64,000 bases of DNA from Phyllobacterium chamaecytisi (GCF_020164455.1 NZ_JAIQWW010000015.1:1-64000), one strand, 5' to 3'; positions 8,104 through 15,642 are shown, numbered from the stretch's first letter. A program made the numbers and translations. Notes: generated by a model not told the origin, from the letters alone.

Positions 8104-8967
8104 ATGGTTTATCGACCTAGTACAATAAAACGCCACCGCGCCACAAAGGCCGAAACCGGGCTGCGGCGCGCAGAGATTTACACGATAGTCAAGCGCGGTG
8201 CGCCGATGACCGTGCGGCAGACGTTCTATCAGTGCACGGTCCACGGCATCGTCGACAAGACGGAGAACGGCTACCGGCAGGTTCAGTACGACCTCACGGA
8301 GATGCGCAAGTCTGGGTGGTTGCCTTACGACTGGCTTGCCGACTTCACAAGATGGGAACGCAAACCGCTCACTTATAACGACGTGGAGGAAGCGCTTCGG
8401 GAAACGGCCAGGCTTTACCGGAAGAGCCTGTGGCGCGACGCCGATTGCTATGTCGAGGTTTGGCTTGAGAAGGATGCACTGGCTGGCGTCGTCTATCCAA
8501 TCACCGGCATGTTCGACGTGCCGCTGATGTCGGCGCGGGGCTATGCAAGTCTGTCCTTCCTGCACACAAGCGGCACATATATCGCCGGACTCGACGTGCC
8601 AGCCTTCATCTACCATCTGGGCGACTTTGACCCGTCCGGTCAGGATGCGGCACGGGCGACTGAGACATCGTTGAGGGGATTCGCGCCTGACGCGGAAATC
8701 AATTTCACAAGGCTGGCGGTGACGGAGCGTCAGATCAAGGAATGGGCGCTGCCGACCCGACCGACCAAGAAGTCAGACAGTCGAGCGAAGAACTTCGGCG
8801 ATATCTCGGTCGAGCTGGATGCTATCGATCCGCAGATGCTTCGCGACCTGGTCGAGGACGCCATTCTTCAACATCTGCCGCGCGATCAATTCGATATCCT
8901 GAAGACCGCCGAGAAAAGCGAGAGAGAGACACTCTCCGGCATGTTTGGATTGACGGGCCGTCCATGA
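8104..8967 (+). CDS. TOPRIM-domain protein of the element
   Basis: A 287-residue protein. ATG 8104 is chosen because AGGAGG lies 6 bases upstream; the open frame to 7894 has no such site and runs through the repeat region. The N-terminal half (RHRATKAETGLRRAEIYTIV, VRQTFYQCTVHGIVDKTENG) resembles a winged-helix region. The second half has a TOPRIM-like Glu in VEVWLEKDALAGVV (about residue 122) and the Asp pair in HLGDFDPSGQDA (about 173-180), as in the TopoVI-A/Spo11 class. Both halves recall Spo11/TopoVI-A but without an obvious catalytic Tyr motif that I can assign with certainty. A replication or DNA-processing role next to the primase is likely. Exact function is unknown. Confidence 0.7.
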   Translation: MVYRPSTIKRHRATKAETGLRRAEIYTIVKRGAPMTVRQTFYQCTVHGIVDKTENGYRQVQYDLTEMRKSGWLPYDWLADFTRWERKPLTYNDVEEALRETARLYRKSLWRDADCYVEVWLEKDALAGVVYPITGMFDVPLMSARGYASLSFLHTSGTYIAGLDVPAFIYHLGDFDPSGQDAARATETSLRGFAPDAEINFTRLAVTERQIKEWALPTRPTKKSDSRAKNFGDISVELDAIDPQMLRDLVEDAILQHLPRDQFDILKTAEKSERETLSGMFGLTGRP

Positions 8968-9060
8968 GGCTCCGGTGTTTGCTGCCGTCTGGCAATGTGT
9001 CTCCCTAAAGACGTTGCCTTGGCATCCTTGATTGTGCCACAACCATAGGTGGAGGAGCGG

Positions 9061-9849
9061 ATGAGTTCAGCAGAGAGTCTTGCATTCAACAGATCAGTTC
9101 TCGCTATGCGATCGGCGATTGACAGAATGACTGCTTCCGTCCCTAAGCCTGTAGTAGTTCAAACAGTTGTAGGACCAAATTATCGATATCTGGAAGCGGA
9201 CGTCGGCCAAGCGCTGGTGTTGAAATCTGTCCGTATTCTCAGCGCTCTTCTTGCTGGGAGGACATTGCTGGAGGCCGGCTTTTTTTTAGATGCCGGCGCG
9301 TCGATGAGAATCTTGGATGAGGCTGGCTCTGACATCCTATTCTTGGCTGGTCCGATCATATTCCGCACTGCCCCGGAGAAGAGTCACGAGCAATATCTGA
9401 AAGAATTTTTTCAGGAAGAATTCGATCACTCTGACCCCCTAAAGTCGACACAGAAGAGGCACCGCGTTAACCGCGGAAAAATCAGAGCGTATGTGGCTCG
9501 GACCTATCAAGGCGGGATGAACGTAAGCGACATTGTCTCGGTAACGGAGACAATTGATAGCACCTTTTCGGGATACGTTCATGGTGCTGCTGTGCATACA
9601 CTGGACGCTTACGATGGGCGTGGTTTCCGTGTGCCTATGGCGAAGGGCGATCATCCGCTGGAGACAATAAGGGACCAATTTAGCCAATATACTTCGAGGG
9701 CGTTATCGGCGATTGCAACAGCTGCCAAGGCATTGGGCGATGAAGACCTCTTCTCTAATTTGTATCAGCTTGATCGCGAACTATACGACGAATATGGCAG
9801 TGTTCACTCCGATGCGGTGGCACGGTCGGGCCCGCGGAGCGATCTGTGA
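9061..9849 (+). CDS. Helical protein of unknown function, partner of the PIN-like gene
   Basis: A 262-residue, mostly alpha-helical, soluble protein starting at ATG 9061 with GGAGGA five bases upstream. I do not recognise the family. Visible features are ILSALLAGRTLLEAGFFLDA, a RILDEAGSDILFLAGPI segment, a basic stretch KSTQKRHRVNRGKIRAYVAR, and GYVHGAAVHTLDAY with conserved-looking His residues. Its last 4 bases overlap the start of the PIN-like gene (GTGA), so the two are translationally coupled. The pair sits in the cargo zone of the element, where defence or toxin-antitoxin genes are frequent. No function is claimed. Confidence 0.75.
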   Translation: MSSAESLAFNRSVLAMRSAIDRMTASVPKPVVVQTVVGPNYRYLEADVGQALVLKSVRILSALLAGRTLLEAGFFLDAGASMRILDEAGSDILFLAGPIIFRTAPEKSHEQYLKEFFQEEFDHSDPLKSTQKRHRVNRGKIRAYVARTYQGGMNVSDIVSVTETIDSTFSGYVHGAAVHTLDAYDGRGFRVPMAKGDHPLETIRDQFSQYTSRALSAIATAAKALGDEDLFSNLYQLDRELYDEYGSVHSDAVARSGPRSDL

Positions 9850-10421
9850 CTTCTTTCACGCTCGATATGAATTGTCTGATTGCCATCGAAAACGATGAGC
9901 CTGAGAAAGCTGATGTCCTTGCTTTGATTGAGCAAGCAAACGCAGGAAACATCGATCTTGCCATGGTTGCATCCGGTGCGTCTGAGAGACAGCCTGGCGG
10001 AGGCTATCTACATACTATTTCAGATTTCGAAGCCCGCATGACTGCGCTTGGGTTCCAATCGATAGAATTGCTCAAACCAATAGGAAAATTGGACATCAGT
10101 TTTTGGGGCCATGCGATATATCCGAGTGACGAAATGCTGGCGAGGGAAACGAGTATATTCGAGGCATTGTTCCCACAGCACTCTGCGTCTTGGCCACAAT
10201 ACGCTGCCGCCAATGGAGCTGATGCCAATGACCTATCGTCAGTAGCTGGAAGACGCTGGAAGAACATGCTGTGCGACGCTCAGGCATTTTGGGCGCACTT
10301 GTATTACGTTAGAGACCATTTTGTTACCAGTGACGACAATTTTCGGAGAAAGCTCGTTTTGATCGGCATGATCCCAGCCGATTCTATCCTGACTCCTCGA
10401 CAAGCCGTTGGAAAAATCTAA
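9846..10421 (+). CDS. PIN-like domain protein
   Basis: A 191-residue protein starting at GTG 9846, overlapping the upstream stop. The fold signature of PIN nucleases can be read: Asp7 in FTLDMNCLIAIEN on the first strand, an acidic residue near Glu47, Asp144 in MLCDAQAFWAHL, and Asp163-Asp164 in HFVTSDDNF, which matches the usual terminal TxDxxF strand. PIN proteins are typically Mg-dependent RNases, often the toxin of a pair. It is longer than common VapC toxins (about 130 residues), with a central insert at about 50-130. Co-translation with the upstream helical protein suggests the two act together. Confidence 0.75.
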   Translation: MTSFTLDMNCLIAIENDEPEKADVLALIEQANAGNIDLAMVASGASERQPGGGYLHTISDFEARMTALGFQSIELLKPIGKLDISFWGHAIYPSDEMLARETSIFEALFPQHSASWPQYAAANGADANDLSSVAGRRWKNMLCDAQAFWAHLYYVRDHFVTSDDNFRRKLVLIGMIPADSILTPRQAVGKI

Positions 10422-10550
10422 CCTGCAAAAGCGCTTCGTCAGTCGCAGCGGTGAGAGCTTTCGGAGTTTGCCTATGTATTTGAAGAGGGGAAAGTCTGAA
10501 CTGATAGATTGAATATGCAGGCGCAGCAATTGACGCGGGTGGGATACGAA

Positions 10551-11321
10551 ATGAATAGAAAGCAGTTTATTCAGTCGCATGGGGCCAGTTGCAAAAATTG
10601 GACGTGGAGTTGGTCATTCGTCAATCACGATGATCGCTTTGTAATTTTTGGCGTATGGGAGGGGGAAGATACGAGTAAGTTTCGTCTCGTCCTGCATAAC
10701 GATTGGGAGATTAGCGCGAAGGGTATCAAGCAGCCCGGCTATTCTCAGGCAGTCGAGCATATCAGGCTAGTTGAGGATGAGGGATATGCTCTCCGCACGT
10801 TCTCGATGCGCGGAGTCAAACGGTTCCCAGAACAAGGCGACCTTTCCCCGTCTGCAATTGAAGATTTTACCCCCGAATTAGAGAATGTGCGGTTGGTTGC
10901 CTTACCTCGCGCCTGGTATGTCGCTGCTGAAGTTGGAATGTATGACACCATACCCGAGGTGCTTGAAGGTGTTGAGGAACAGGAGGTTTTCCCAGAGGGT
11001 GCTAAAACGACGGTTCTTGTGAATGCTTATGAGCGGAATCGAGAAGCCCGAAACCGTTGTCTAAAACACTACGGCTGTCGTTGCCGCGTCTGCGATATGC
11101 ATTTTGGCGAACGATATGGCGAGCTTGGTGCAAACTATATCCACGTGCATCATATTGTATCGATCTCGAAGATCGGGAAGGAATACAAAGTTGATCCGAT
11201 CAACGATCTGATTCCTGTCTGCCCCAATTGCCACGCCATGTTGCATCGAACCAGTGATACGCTGTCCGTCGACGCGCTGCGAGAAATACTCGCTGTTCAA
11301 CAGTCCAACTCCCACAAATGA
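10551..11321 (+). CDS. HNH endonuclease with unrecognised N-terminal domain
   Basis: A 256-residue protein. The C-terminal HNH domain is complete: zinc cysteines Cys170, Cys176, Cys178 and Cys181, then IHVHHIV (His198, His200, His201), NDLIPVCPNCHAMLH with Asn218, Cys224, Cys227, His228 and His232. The first 130 residues form a separate domain beginning KNWTWSWSFVNHDDRF and VIFGVWEG, rich in aromatic residues, which could be a DNA- or modified-base-reading module. ATG 10551 is chosen for a GGTGGGA nine bases upstream; starts at 10515 and TTG 10509 are also open. Within the element it may be a restriction-type defence gene. This is inferred from architecture only. Confidence 0.8.
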   Translation: MNRKQFIQSHGASCKNWTWSWSFVNHDDRFVIFGVWEGEDTSKFRLVLHNDWEISAKGIKQPGYSQAVEHIRLVEDEGYALRTFSMRGVKRFPEQGDLSPSAIEDFTPELENVRLVALPRAWYVAAEVGMYDTIPEVLEGVEEQEVFPEGAKTTVLVNAYERNREARNRCLKHYGCRCRVCDMHFGERYGELGANYIHVHHIVSISKIGKEYKVDPINDLIPVCPNCHAMLHRTSDTLSVDALREILAVQQSNSHK

Positions 11322-11352
11322 AAGTGCTTCCTGCTCCTGTCTACGGAATGCC

Positions 11353-11391
11353 CGTTAAGGCCGATTTCCGGGTGCGTCAGCGCATTCTCGG
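11353..11391. repeat. Imperfect direct repeat, copy 1
   Basis: Bases 11353-11391 share CGTTAAGG at the left and the exact 16-mer GTCAGCGCATTCTCGG at the right with 12169-12206, with a diverged middle. The two copies flank the membrane-protein gene at 11478-12020 and may mark its insertion or duplication of an intergenic segment. Confidence 0.7.
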
Positions 11392-11477
11392 GTCTGGCCT
11401 ATGGTCCGCAGCCCATAGCGGGCGAAGCGCCTGAATGTGTGCTGCGTACGCAAAACTGAATTTTACATGTCGGGTGT

Positions 11478-12020
11478 CTATGGGGTGGTCGCCTTTGGCT
11501 GGTACGGGGCGGTTACGGCTGGTGGGTGCTCGGCCTTATATTTGAAATACCCCTGCGACGAGCCCATCGCATAACTGATGCCAGAACCCAGACCGCCTAT
11601 CGAGACGATTATGCACGCTGCCACGAAAGTGCGCGCCACCCATTCGCGGGGTGCGATTCTGTCATTCGCGAAGGTGGTCATGAAGTGCTTAACAGCCTCA
11701 GCGTTTTCTATCCTCGCAATAGCCCTTAGCGTTTTTTCGGCGGTACTATTGATAGCAAGGTTGACCAGACTGAAGCCAGCCATCCCTGCACCGGCCCCAA
11801 ACGCAAAATAGGTAAGGATCTCACTGGCGACATCGGCAAACCTCCCCTCGGCGAGAACGGTGTTAAATGCGATGGCGAGGCCGGCCGTGTTGGCCGTCAT
11901 TAAATAGAAGAACAATTTGCTAATCCAGTTCGCCTGGTGCGACATCGTTTCCGCCATGGCTTTGACGCGCGACAGTTCGAACTCGCGATCGCCGTGCTGG
12001 TCTGGTGCTGGATTGTTCAT
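11478..12020 (-). CDS. Small membrane protein of unknown function
   Basis: A 180-residue protein with a charged N-terminus (HGDREFELSRVKAMAETMSH) and three or four hydrophobic segments: KLFFYLMTANTAGLAIAF, YFAFGAGAGMAGFSLVNLAI and TFVAACIIVSIGGLGSGISY. A short polar, proline-rich tail follows. ATG at 12018-12020 is preferred because GGGGAA precedes it; ATG 12080 is an upstream option. It resembles cargo membrane proteins of integrated elements but no family is recognised. The gene opposes the HNH gene and is flanked by a 39-bp imperfect direct repeat. Confidence 0.7.
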   Translation of the reverse strand: MNNPAPDQHGDREFELSRVKAMAETMSHQANWISKLFFYLMTANTAGLAIAFNTVLAEGRFADVASEILTYFAFGAGAGMAGFSLVNLAINSTAEKTLRAIARIENAEAVKHFMTTFANDRIAPREWVARTFVAACIIVSIGGLGSGISYAMGSSQGYFKYKAEHPPAVTAPYQPKATTP

Positions 12021-12086
12021 TTGGTTCCCCGGGCTTGCTACGCGATTGTCCGATGATTCGGTATGCGCTGTAAATTTCATCGCCAA

Positions 12087-12493
12087 GTTTCACTGCCCGA
12101 TTTGATCGCCCGCCACCGCCAGAACAACAAAGGGCGTTCACCCATACCCTCCACGCCCGCAGGATCGTCGTTAAGGTCTTTTTAGCCGGTGTCAGCGCAT
12201 TCTCGGCCTTGGTCTATGTTGTATCAGCGCACCGGGCGCGAGGTCACTGAATCACCACCAAGATCTCCATCTGTCATTTCGCAATGGCTGAGCGTTATAT
12301 AGGCCAAAATATATCTATAACATCGGGCCGGGAATGGTCAGGATGAGTCCGGAATAGGTCAGGAATAGGCCAAAACGCCCCGCCAAAAAGCAATTCCGGC
12401 AGAAAAATTCTCCAAATAACGGCGAGACGGGTGGCCGCTGGAAACGCTACCGGACTTAACACACCGCCCCCCACGTATCGCCTCCGGTGAGAA
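12087..12493. other. Gene-free stretch between membrane-protein and CoiA-like genes
   Basis: No convincing ORF on either strand. It holds the second copy of the imperfect direct repeat (12169-12206) and, near 12330-12375, a short degenerate tandem of GGAATAGGTCAGGA-like units. It is otherwise unremarkable. Confidence 0.6.
12169..12206. repeat. Imperfect direct repeat, copy 2
   Basis: Second copy of the repeat described at 11353-11391. The exact 16-mer lies at 12191-12206. The spacing of about 0.8 kb encloses the membrane-protein gene. Confidence 0.7.
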
Positions 12494-13207
12494 TTAGCGG
12501 TGGTAGCGCCTTCTCGCGCGTTGCTTCACTGCAAGTTGCTGCAACACGCTACCATCCAAGCAGTACTGTATGAAGCTCTCTCGCGTGATGGGAGCGATCA
12601 CAACGGGTCCTATTCCTCGATACAGCATCAACTGCCAAAGGACACGTTTATGAAGCTGGAACCCTGCGATGCGGAACTCCTCGTCTCCAAAGTCGATAAA
12701 CACATCGCATTGGAGACGAGCCCAACGTTGGAATATTCCAGCGGCTCTTGGCGGAGGAAGCAGGTACAAAGGGTTGAACTGCAGTACTCCCTCGGCCACA
12801 GCCTCGCGAAAGGCGCCAAGATCACGCTTGAAGCGCATGCCGTCCACGACCCAGACCATGGTTTCATAGAAGTTCTCGCGGGAGAGCCGCTCGTCTGGAT
12901 GGATGGGCGAGTGCTGGAGTTCAATCACCAATCCCTTATCGGTCCTAACATCCGCGATATGACGTTCGCCGTCATCGGCGATGTGTGGGAACTCCTGCCA
13001 ATCCTGCGGAAATAAAGCCTTCCACGCGCGATGCCATTCGGTCTCCGGCTCCGACCAGCGATCACATTCGAGTTTCCCGAGATGAGACCAGTGCCAAATC
13101 CGCTGCCGACCACACTTGGCGACCACTTCGCCGTCGCAGTTCGGACAAGTTCCACGGAGCTTTGGTTCTGCTTCTTGACGGAACCCATTTACCGATGCGT
13201 ATTTCAT
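12494..13207 (-). CDS. CoiA-like competence/nuclease-domain protein
   Basis: A 237-residue protein resembling CoiA. It has an N-terminal zinc-ribbon-like TCPNCDGEVVAKCG, then HWSHLGKLECDRWSEPETEWH, and an endonuclease-like core in which an Asp (HIADVRTDKG) precedes IELQHSPIHPDERLSRE, the PD-(D/E)xK pattern of the CoiA nuclease. CoiA proteins act on incoming DNA during competence, but phage and island copies are common and may serve replication or recombination. It lies alone on the minus strand upstream of a gene-free stretch. The family is likely; the role in the element is unknown. Confidence 0.75.
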   Translation of the reverse strand: MKYASVNGFRQEAEPKLRGTCPNCDGEVVAKCGRQRIWHWSHLGKLECDRWSEPETEWHRAWKALFPQDWQEFPHIADDGERHIADVRTDKGLVIELQHSPIHPDERLSRENFYETMVWVVDGMRFKRDLGAFREAVAEGVLQFNPLYLLPPPRAAGIFQRWARLQCDVFIDFGDEEFRIAGFQLHKRVLWQLMLYRGIGPVVIAPITRESFIQYCLDGSVLQQLAVKQRARRRYHR

Positions 13208-13437
13208 TTCTGCTACCCCTTCATCGATTTGTGAAAGGGTTGCTGTAGATTGGGCGGAGGTAAAGGCTTGCTGAGCAGAATTCTCCGCCCGCTGTCACAA
13301 AATGCATATATGAGTTATTGCGCATTTAGGATGTGGAGTGTTGCGCATTTACATCGCGATTCGTCTCTGGAAGCTTGGACACTCCTTGGCAATTAAATCA
13401 CTTGTTCCACCTGGATCAGATGAGACACCAGCGCGCC

Positions 13438-13701
13438 TCAATGCAGCTCTTCCCGCTTGCCGATCCGCAGCGCCAGCGACAGTTCGTCCGGATCGTTCTC
13501 CTGCAACCAGAGCGCCAGCGCATCCAGCACCTTTGGCTTTTCGACCATGAACGTGGCCATCGCCGCATCGATGCTGTCTGCGATCTGGTCGGGTGTCATG
13601 CCTGCTGCCGTCATGTCGCGCCTCAGACGACGCACGGAATCATGCATCAAATCATTGATCGTCCGACTGGCGTGGCGCAGCGCCTGCTGCTTGCTGATCA
13701 T
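13438..13701 (-). CDS. Small virion-module protein, unknown function
   Basis: An 87-residue helical protein (SKQQALRHASRTINDLMHDS, then DQIADSIDAAMATFMVEKPK). Its ATG at 13699-13701 overlaps the end of the upstream small gene by 4 bp, so the two are coupled, and a GAGAGG site precedes it. It follows the capsid gene in the direction of transcription, where phages place small head or neck genes. No family is recognised. Confidence 0.6.
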   Translation of the reverse strand: MISKQQALRHASRTINDLMHDSVRRLRRDMTAAGMTPDQIADSIDAAMATFMVEKPKVLDALALWLQENDPDELSLALRIGKREELH

Positions 13702-13964
13702 CGCGGGACACCTCTCTTGACCGATAGGCTCCATGACTTGCTGCTGCCGGGGCGGCTGCTGGTCGTCTCGTTGCAATACCACATCGAGCCGTGATCGGTG
13801 ACCAATGCACCGGGATCGTAGGTGCCATCCGTCCAGACGCCGCAGTAGTGCGGTTCGGGTCTGGATCGCAGTTCCTTCACCTCGGCTTGCAGCGGGGCCA
13901 ATCGTTTGGTGATGTACGCCTCGACGCTGTTGAAGATCGCGTCGGCTGTCTTCTCGATGTCCAT
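13698..13964 (-). CDS. Small phage-type protein with GVWxDGxY motif
   Basis: An 88-residue protein. Residues about 5-35 are a short helix (SVEAYITKRLAPLQAEVKEL). The C-terminal half, CGVWTDGTYDPGALVTDHGS with MWYCNETTSSRPGSSKSW, matches the W-x(n)-Y-x(n)-G-x-V-x(n)-W module often found in small phage structural or portal-adjacent proteins, related to chitin-binding type folds. It lies 4 bp after the capsid gene and overlaps the next gene, forming a three-gene unit. Confidence 0.7.
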   Translation of the reverse strand: MDIEKTADAIFNSVEAYITKRLAPLQAEVKELRSRPEPHYCGVWTDGTYDPGALVTDHGSMWYCNETTSSRPGSSKSWSLSVKRGVPR

Positions 13965-13968
13965 CGGC

Positions 13969-14985
13969 TCAACCTCCCACGCCGGTCAAATACGCCGTCG
14001 CACCGACCTTGCCGACAGACCAATTCGCCCCTTGTTCGCAGCGAATGGCCACCAAGTTCCGCTGCCATAACGAGACGGTGGCCGGTGCCGTTGGCGCTGG
14101 TGCGCTATCCATGACAAGCGTGCCTTGCTGCGAGGCATCGACCCGCAGCGCGTCCTCGCCGTAACTGACCTGAGCCGCATCGATCAGACCGACGACACCG
14201 AGGGGAACGCTGGGATCGGTCACGACCGCAAAGCCCGACAATGTGCCGCCGCGCACGTCCAGTCCCGGCTGGTCCGCGCCGGTCATGCCAGCCGCAGTCT
14301 TGCCATTCAAAATGATGCTGGCCGACTCGGCATTGCCCTCGAACAGACCGAGCAAAGCGCCCAAGTCATCCTTCCAGACGCCTGTCGCCGGGATCGTCGG
14401 CGCATTGTGGAGGACACTGGCCGGTTTGACATCCTCCGTGCCGGCATTGGCCGGATCGATGAATGCCTTGTTCAGTTCGAGGACGAGCGCATTGACGAGC
14501 GCATCCCTCAACCACGTCTCTGCAACCGGATTCGCGGACCTGAGCAATTCATTCGACACGACGCTCAACGCGGCGATTTTCAGCGGCGGCAGTTCATCGG
14601 CGGCGAAGGCCATTTCACTTACCGGCTTTGGCAAGGTCTGGCCAACCCATGCCGCGACAGCGGGGCCGATCTGCGTGATCAGTCGGGTCAACAACGGAAC
14701 TCTTACCAGACCGCCGATGCGGCCCGGAATCGATCGCTCCGAAACAATGGCGAGAAAACTCGCCACGGTGCTGGAGTAATCCGCCAGCTGCGATCCCCAG
14801 TCGCTCGATGGCAGCGTGCTACCGGCATCGCTTGCAGCTTTGGTGATACGGGCAATAGGCGACATCGGACCGTAAGTCTCGGCGCTATAGGCGGCAGCGC
14901 CTTCGAGACTGCCCTTGTTCAATGCCAGTGCCTTGACGTAGCGCGTGAACATGAGGCCGCGAGGCAAGGTGGAGATGGCGTTCAT
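13969..14985 (-). CDS. HK97-fold phage major capsid protein
   Basis: A 338-residue protein. Its central part, PLLTRLITQIGPAVAAWVGQ then PKPVSEMAFAADELPPLKIA and ALSVVSNELLRSANPVAETW, is the P-domain/E-loop region of HK97-type major capsid proteins. It is followed by an A-domain with ASIILNGKTAAGM and a C-terminal QRNLVAIRCEQGANW strand. There is no long N-terminal scaffold (delta) domain and no prohead protease gene nearby. ATG at 14983-14985 has AAGGAT upstream; the frame is open a little further. It may build a small capsid for the element or be a remnant of a prophage head module. Confidence 0.88.
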   Translation of the reverse strand: MNAISTLPRGLMFTRYVKALALNKGSLEGAAAYSAETYGPMSPIARITKAASDAGSTLPSSDWGSQLADYSSTVASFLAIVSERSIPGRIGGLVRVPLLTRLITQIGPAVAAWVGQTLPKPVSEMAFAADELPPLKIAALSVVSNELLRSANPVAETWLRDALVNALVLELNKAFIDPANAGTEDVKPASVLHNAPTIPATGVWKDDLGALLGLFEGNAESASIILNGKTAAGMTGADQPGLDVRGGTLSGFAVVTDPSVPLGVVGLIDAAQVSYGEDALRVDASQQGTLVMDSAPAPTAPATVSLWQRNLVAIRCEQGANWSVGKVGATAYLTGVGG

Positions 14986-15039
14986 GGTGCGATCCTTTGC
15001 TGATATTCCAGGGTGGAACATCAAGCACCTCGATCTGGA

Positions 15040-15447
15040 TCACCGCCAGTCGGGTTCAGTCGGGTTTTGGCAAACCAGGAATTCGCTGATGACATCGAGG
15101 GAATATTCGACCCGATTGCCAAGCCGCCGGAACGCCAGCGGACAATGCTGCTGCCGCCAGTTCCGCAGCGTATGCGCCGAGCGATTGACCAGCCGCGCCG
15201 CATCGGCCTCGCGCACATAGCCGTCGCCGGAAATCGGAATGTTACGGTCGCGACATGATTCGCGAAGAACATCGACGGGATTAGGTGAAGAAATGTCGGT
15301 GGTGTCATTTCTCCGCTGCAACTCCATCACGGCCAATTCAAGTTCCTCCATCCGCCTCAGAAGCGACTGGAAAGCGCTCTGAGAGATGTTTACAGACGCT
15401 TCTGGCTCTTCCCGCAGGAAACTATAGGCCGAAGCCTTCGCGCTCAT
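15040..15447 (-). CDS. HTH DNA-binding protein next to attR
   Basis: A 135-residue protein. A leading helical part (SQSAFQSLLRRMEELELAVM, likely coiled coil) is followed by a MerR/AlpA-type winged helix, YVREADAARLVNRSAHTLRN with FRRLGNRVEYSLDVISEFL. Such proteins act as excisionases or as transcriptional switches in integrated elements. The frame is open to 15639, but the upstream part would run through the tRNA and arm-type sites, so ATG 15447 is taken. It lies upstream of the capsid gene in the same direction and may control it. Confidence 0.7.
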   Translation of the reverse strand: MSAKASAYSFLREEPEASVNISQSAFQSLLRRMEELELAVMELQRRNDTTDISSPNPVDVLRESCRDRNIPISGDGYVREADAARLVNRSAHTLRNWRQQHCPLAFRRLGNRVEYSLDVISEFLVCQNPTEPDWR

Positions 15448-15506
15448 GGGATACAGTCCATCGATGAAAGGAGGCCAATATCCGCCGATGGCGCGAAGTT
15501 GTCTAC

Positions 15507-15530
15507 CGTGCCCAAATCTGTGCCCAAAAA
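15507..15530. repeat. Arm-type integrase-binding repeats, right end
   Basis: CGTGCCCAA (15507-15515) and TGTGCCCAAAAA (15519-15530) repeat the TGCCCAA core found three times next to attL. The two cores are 12 bp apart. They lie about 65 bp inside attR, where an integrase would bind its second arm. Confidence 0.5.
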
Positions 15531-15592
15531 GCAAAGTGGAGGCGCACCTACTTTGATCGGTTTTACTGAAGTGCCGGAATTCATTGGGAGAA

Positions 15593-15642
15593 GATGGTGC
15601 TGCTGGGGAGGATTGAACTCCCGACCTCGTCATTACCAATGA
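15593..15642. repeat. attR: 50-bp repeat within the intact tRNA-Thr
   Basis: Identical to attL at 4241-4290. It covers the 3' half of tRNA-Thr. The next base on the chromosome side (15643) differs from the attL side, so the end of the repeat is exact. Confidence 0.95.

Larger units (their letters stand above)
4241..15642. mobile_element. Satellite-like integrated element in tRNA-Thr
   Basis: An 11.4-kb element bounded by the 50-bp direct repeat and carrying a tyrosine integrase directly inside attL. Its order is: integrase, small HTH-like protein, P4-type primase/helicase, candidate origin, TOPRIM protein, cargo genes. On the opposite strand follow a membrane protein, a CoiA-like nuclease, two small virion-type proteins, an HK97-type capsid gene and an HTH protein next to attR. 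Terminase, portal, prohead protease, tail and lysis genes are all missing. Autonomous-type replication with a minimal capsid module points to a phage satellite or P4-like island that depends on a helper phage. It could also be a degraded prophage. Confidence 0.9.

Noticed and set aside
7826-8128. 100-codon ORF between primase and TOPRIM genes
   Set aside because: It runs through the inverted repeats of the candidate origin, lacks protein-like composition and overlaps the TOPRIM start.
13969-14985. Encapsulin rather than phage capsid
   Set aside because: Neighbours are phage-type small genes within an integrated element, and no cargo enzyme (peroxidase, ferritin-like) is present.
13333-15003. 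Several plus-strand ORFs opposite the capsid unit
   Set aside because: Frames are antisense to genes with recognised domains and have no ribosome sites.
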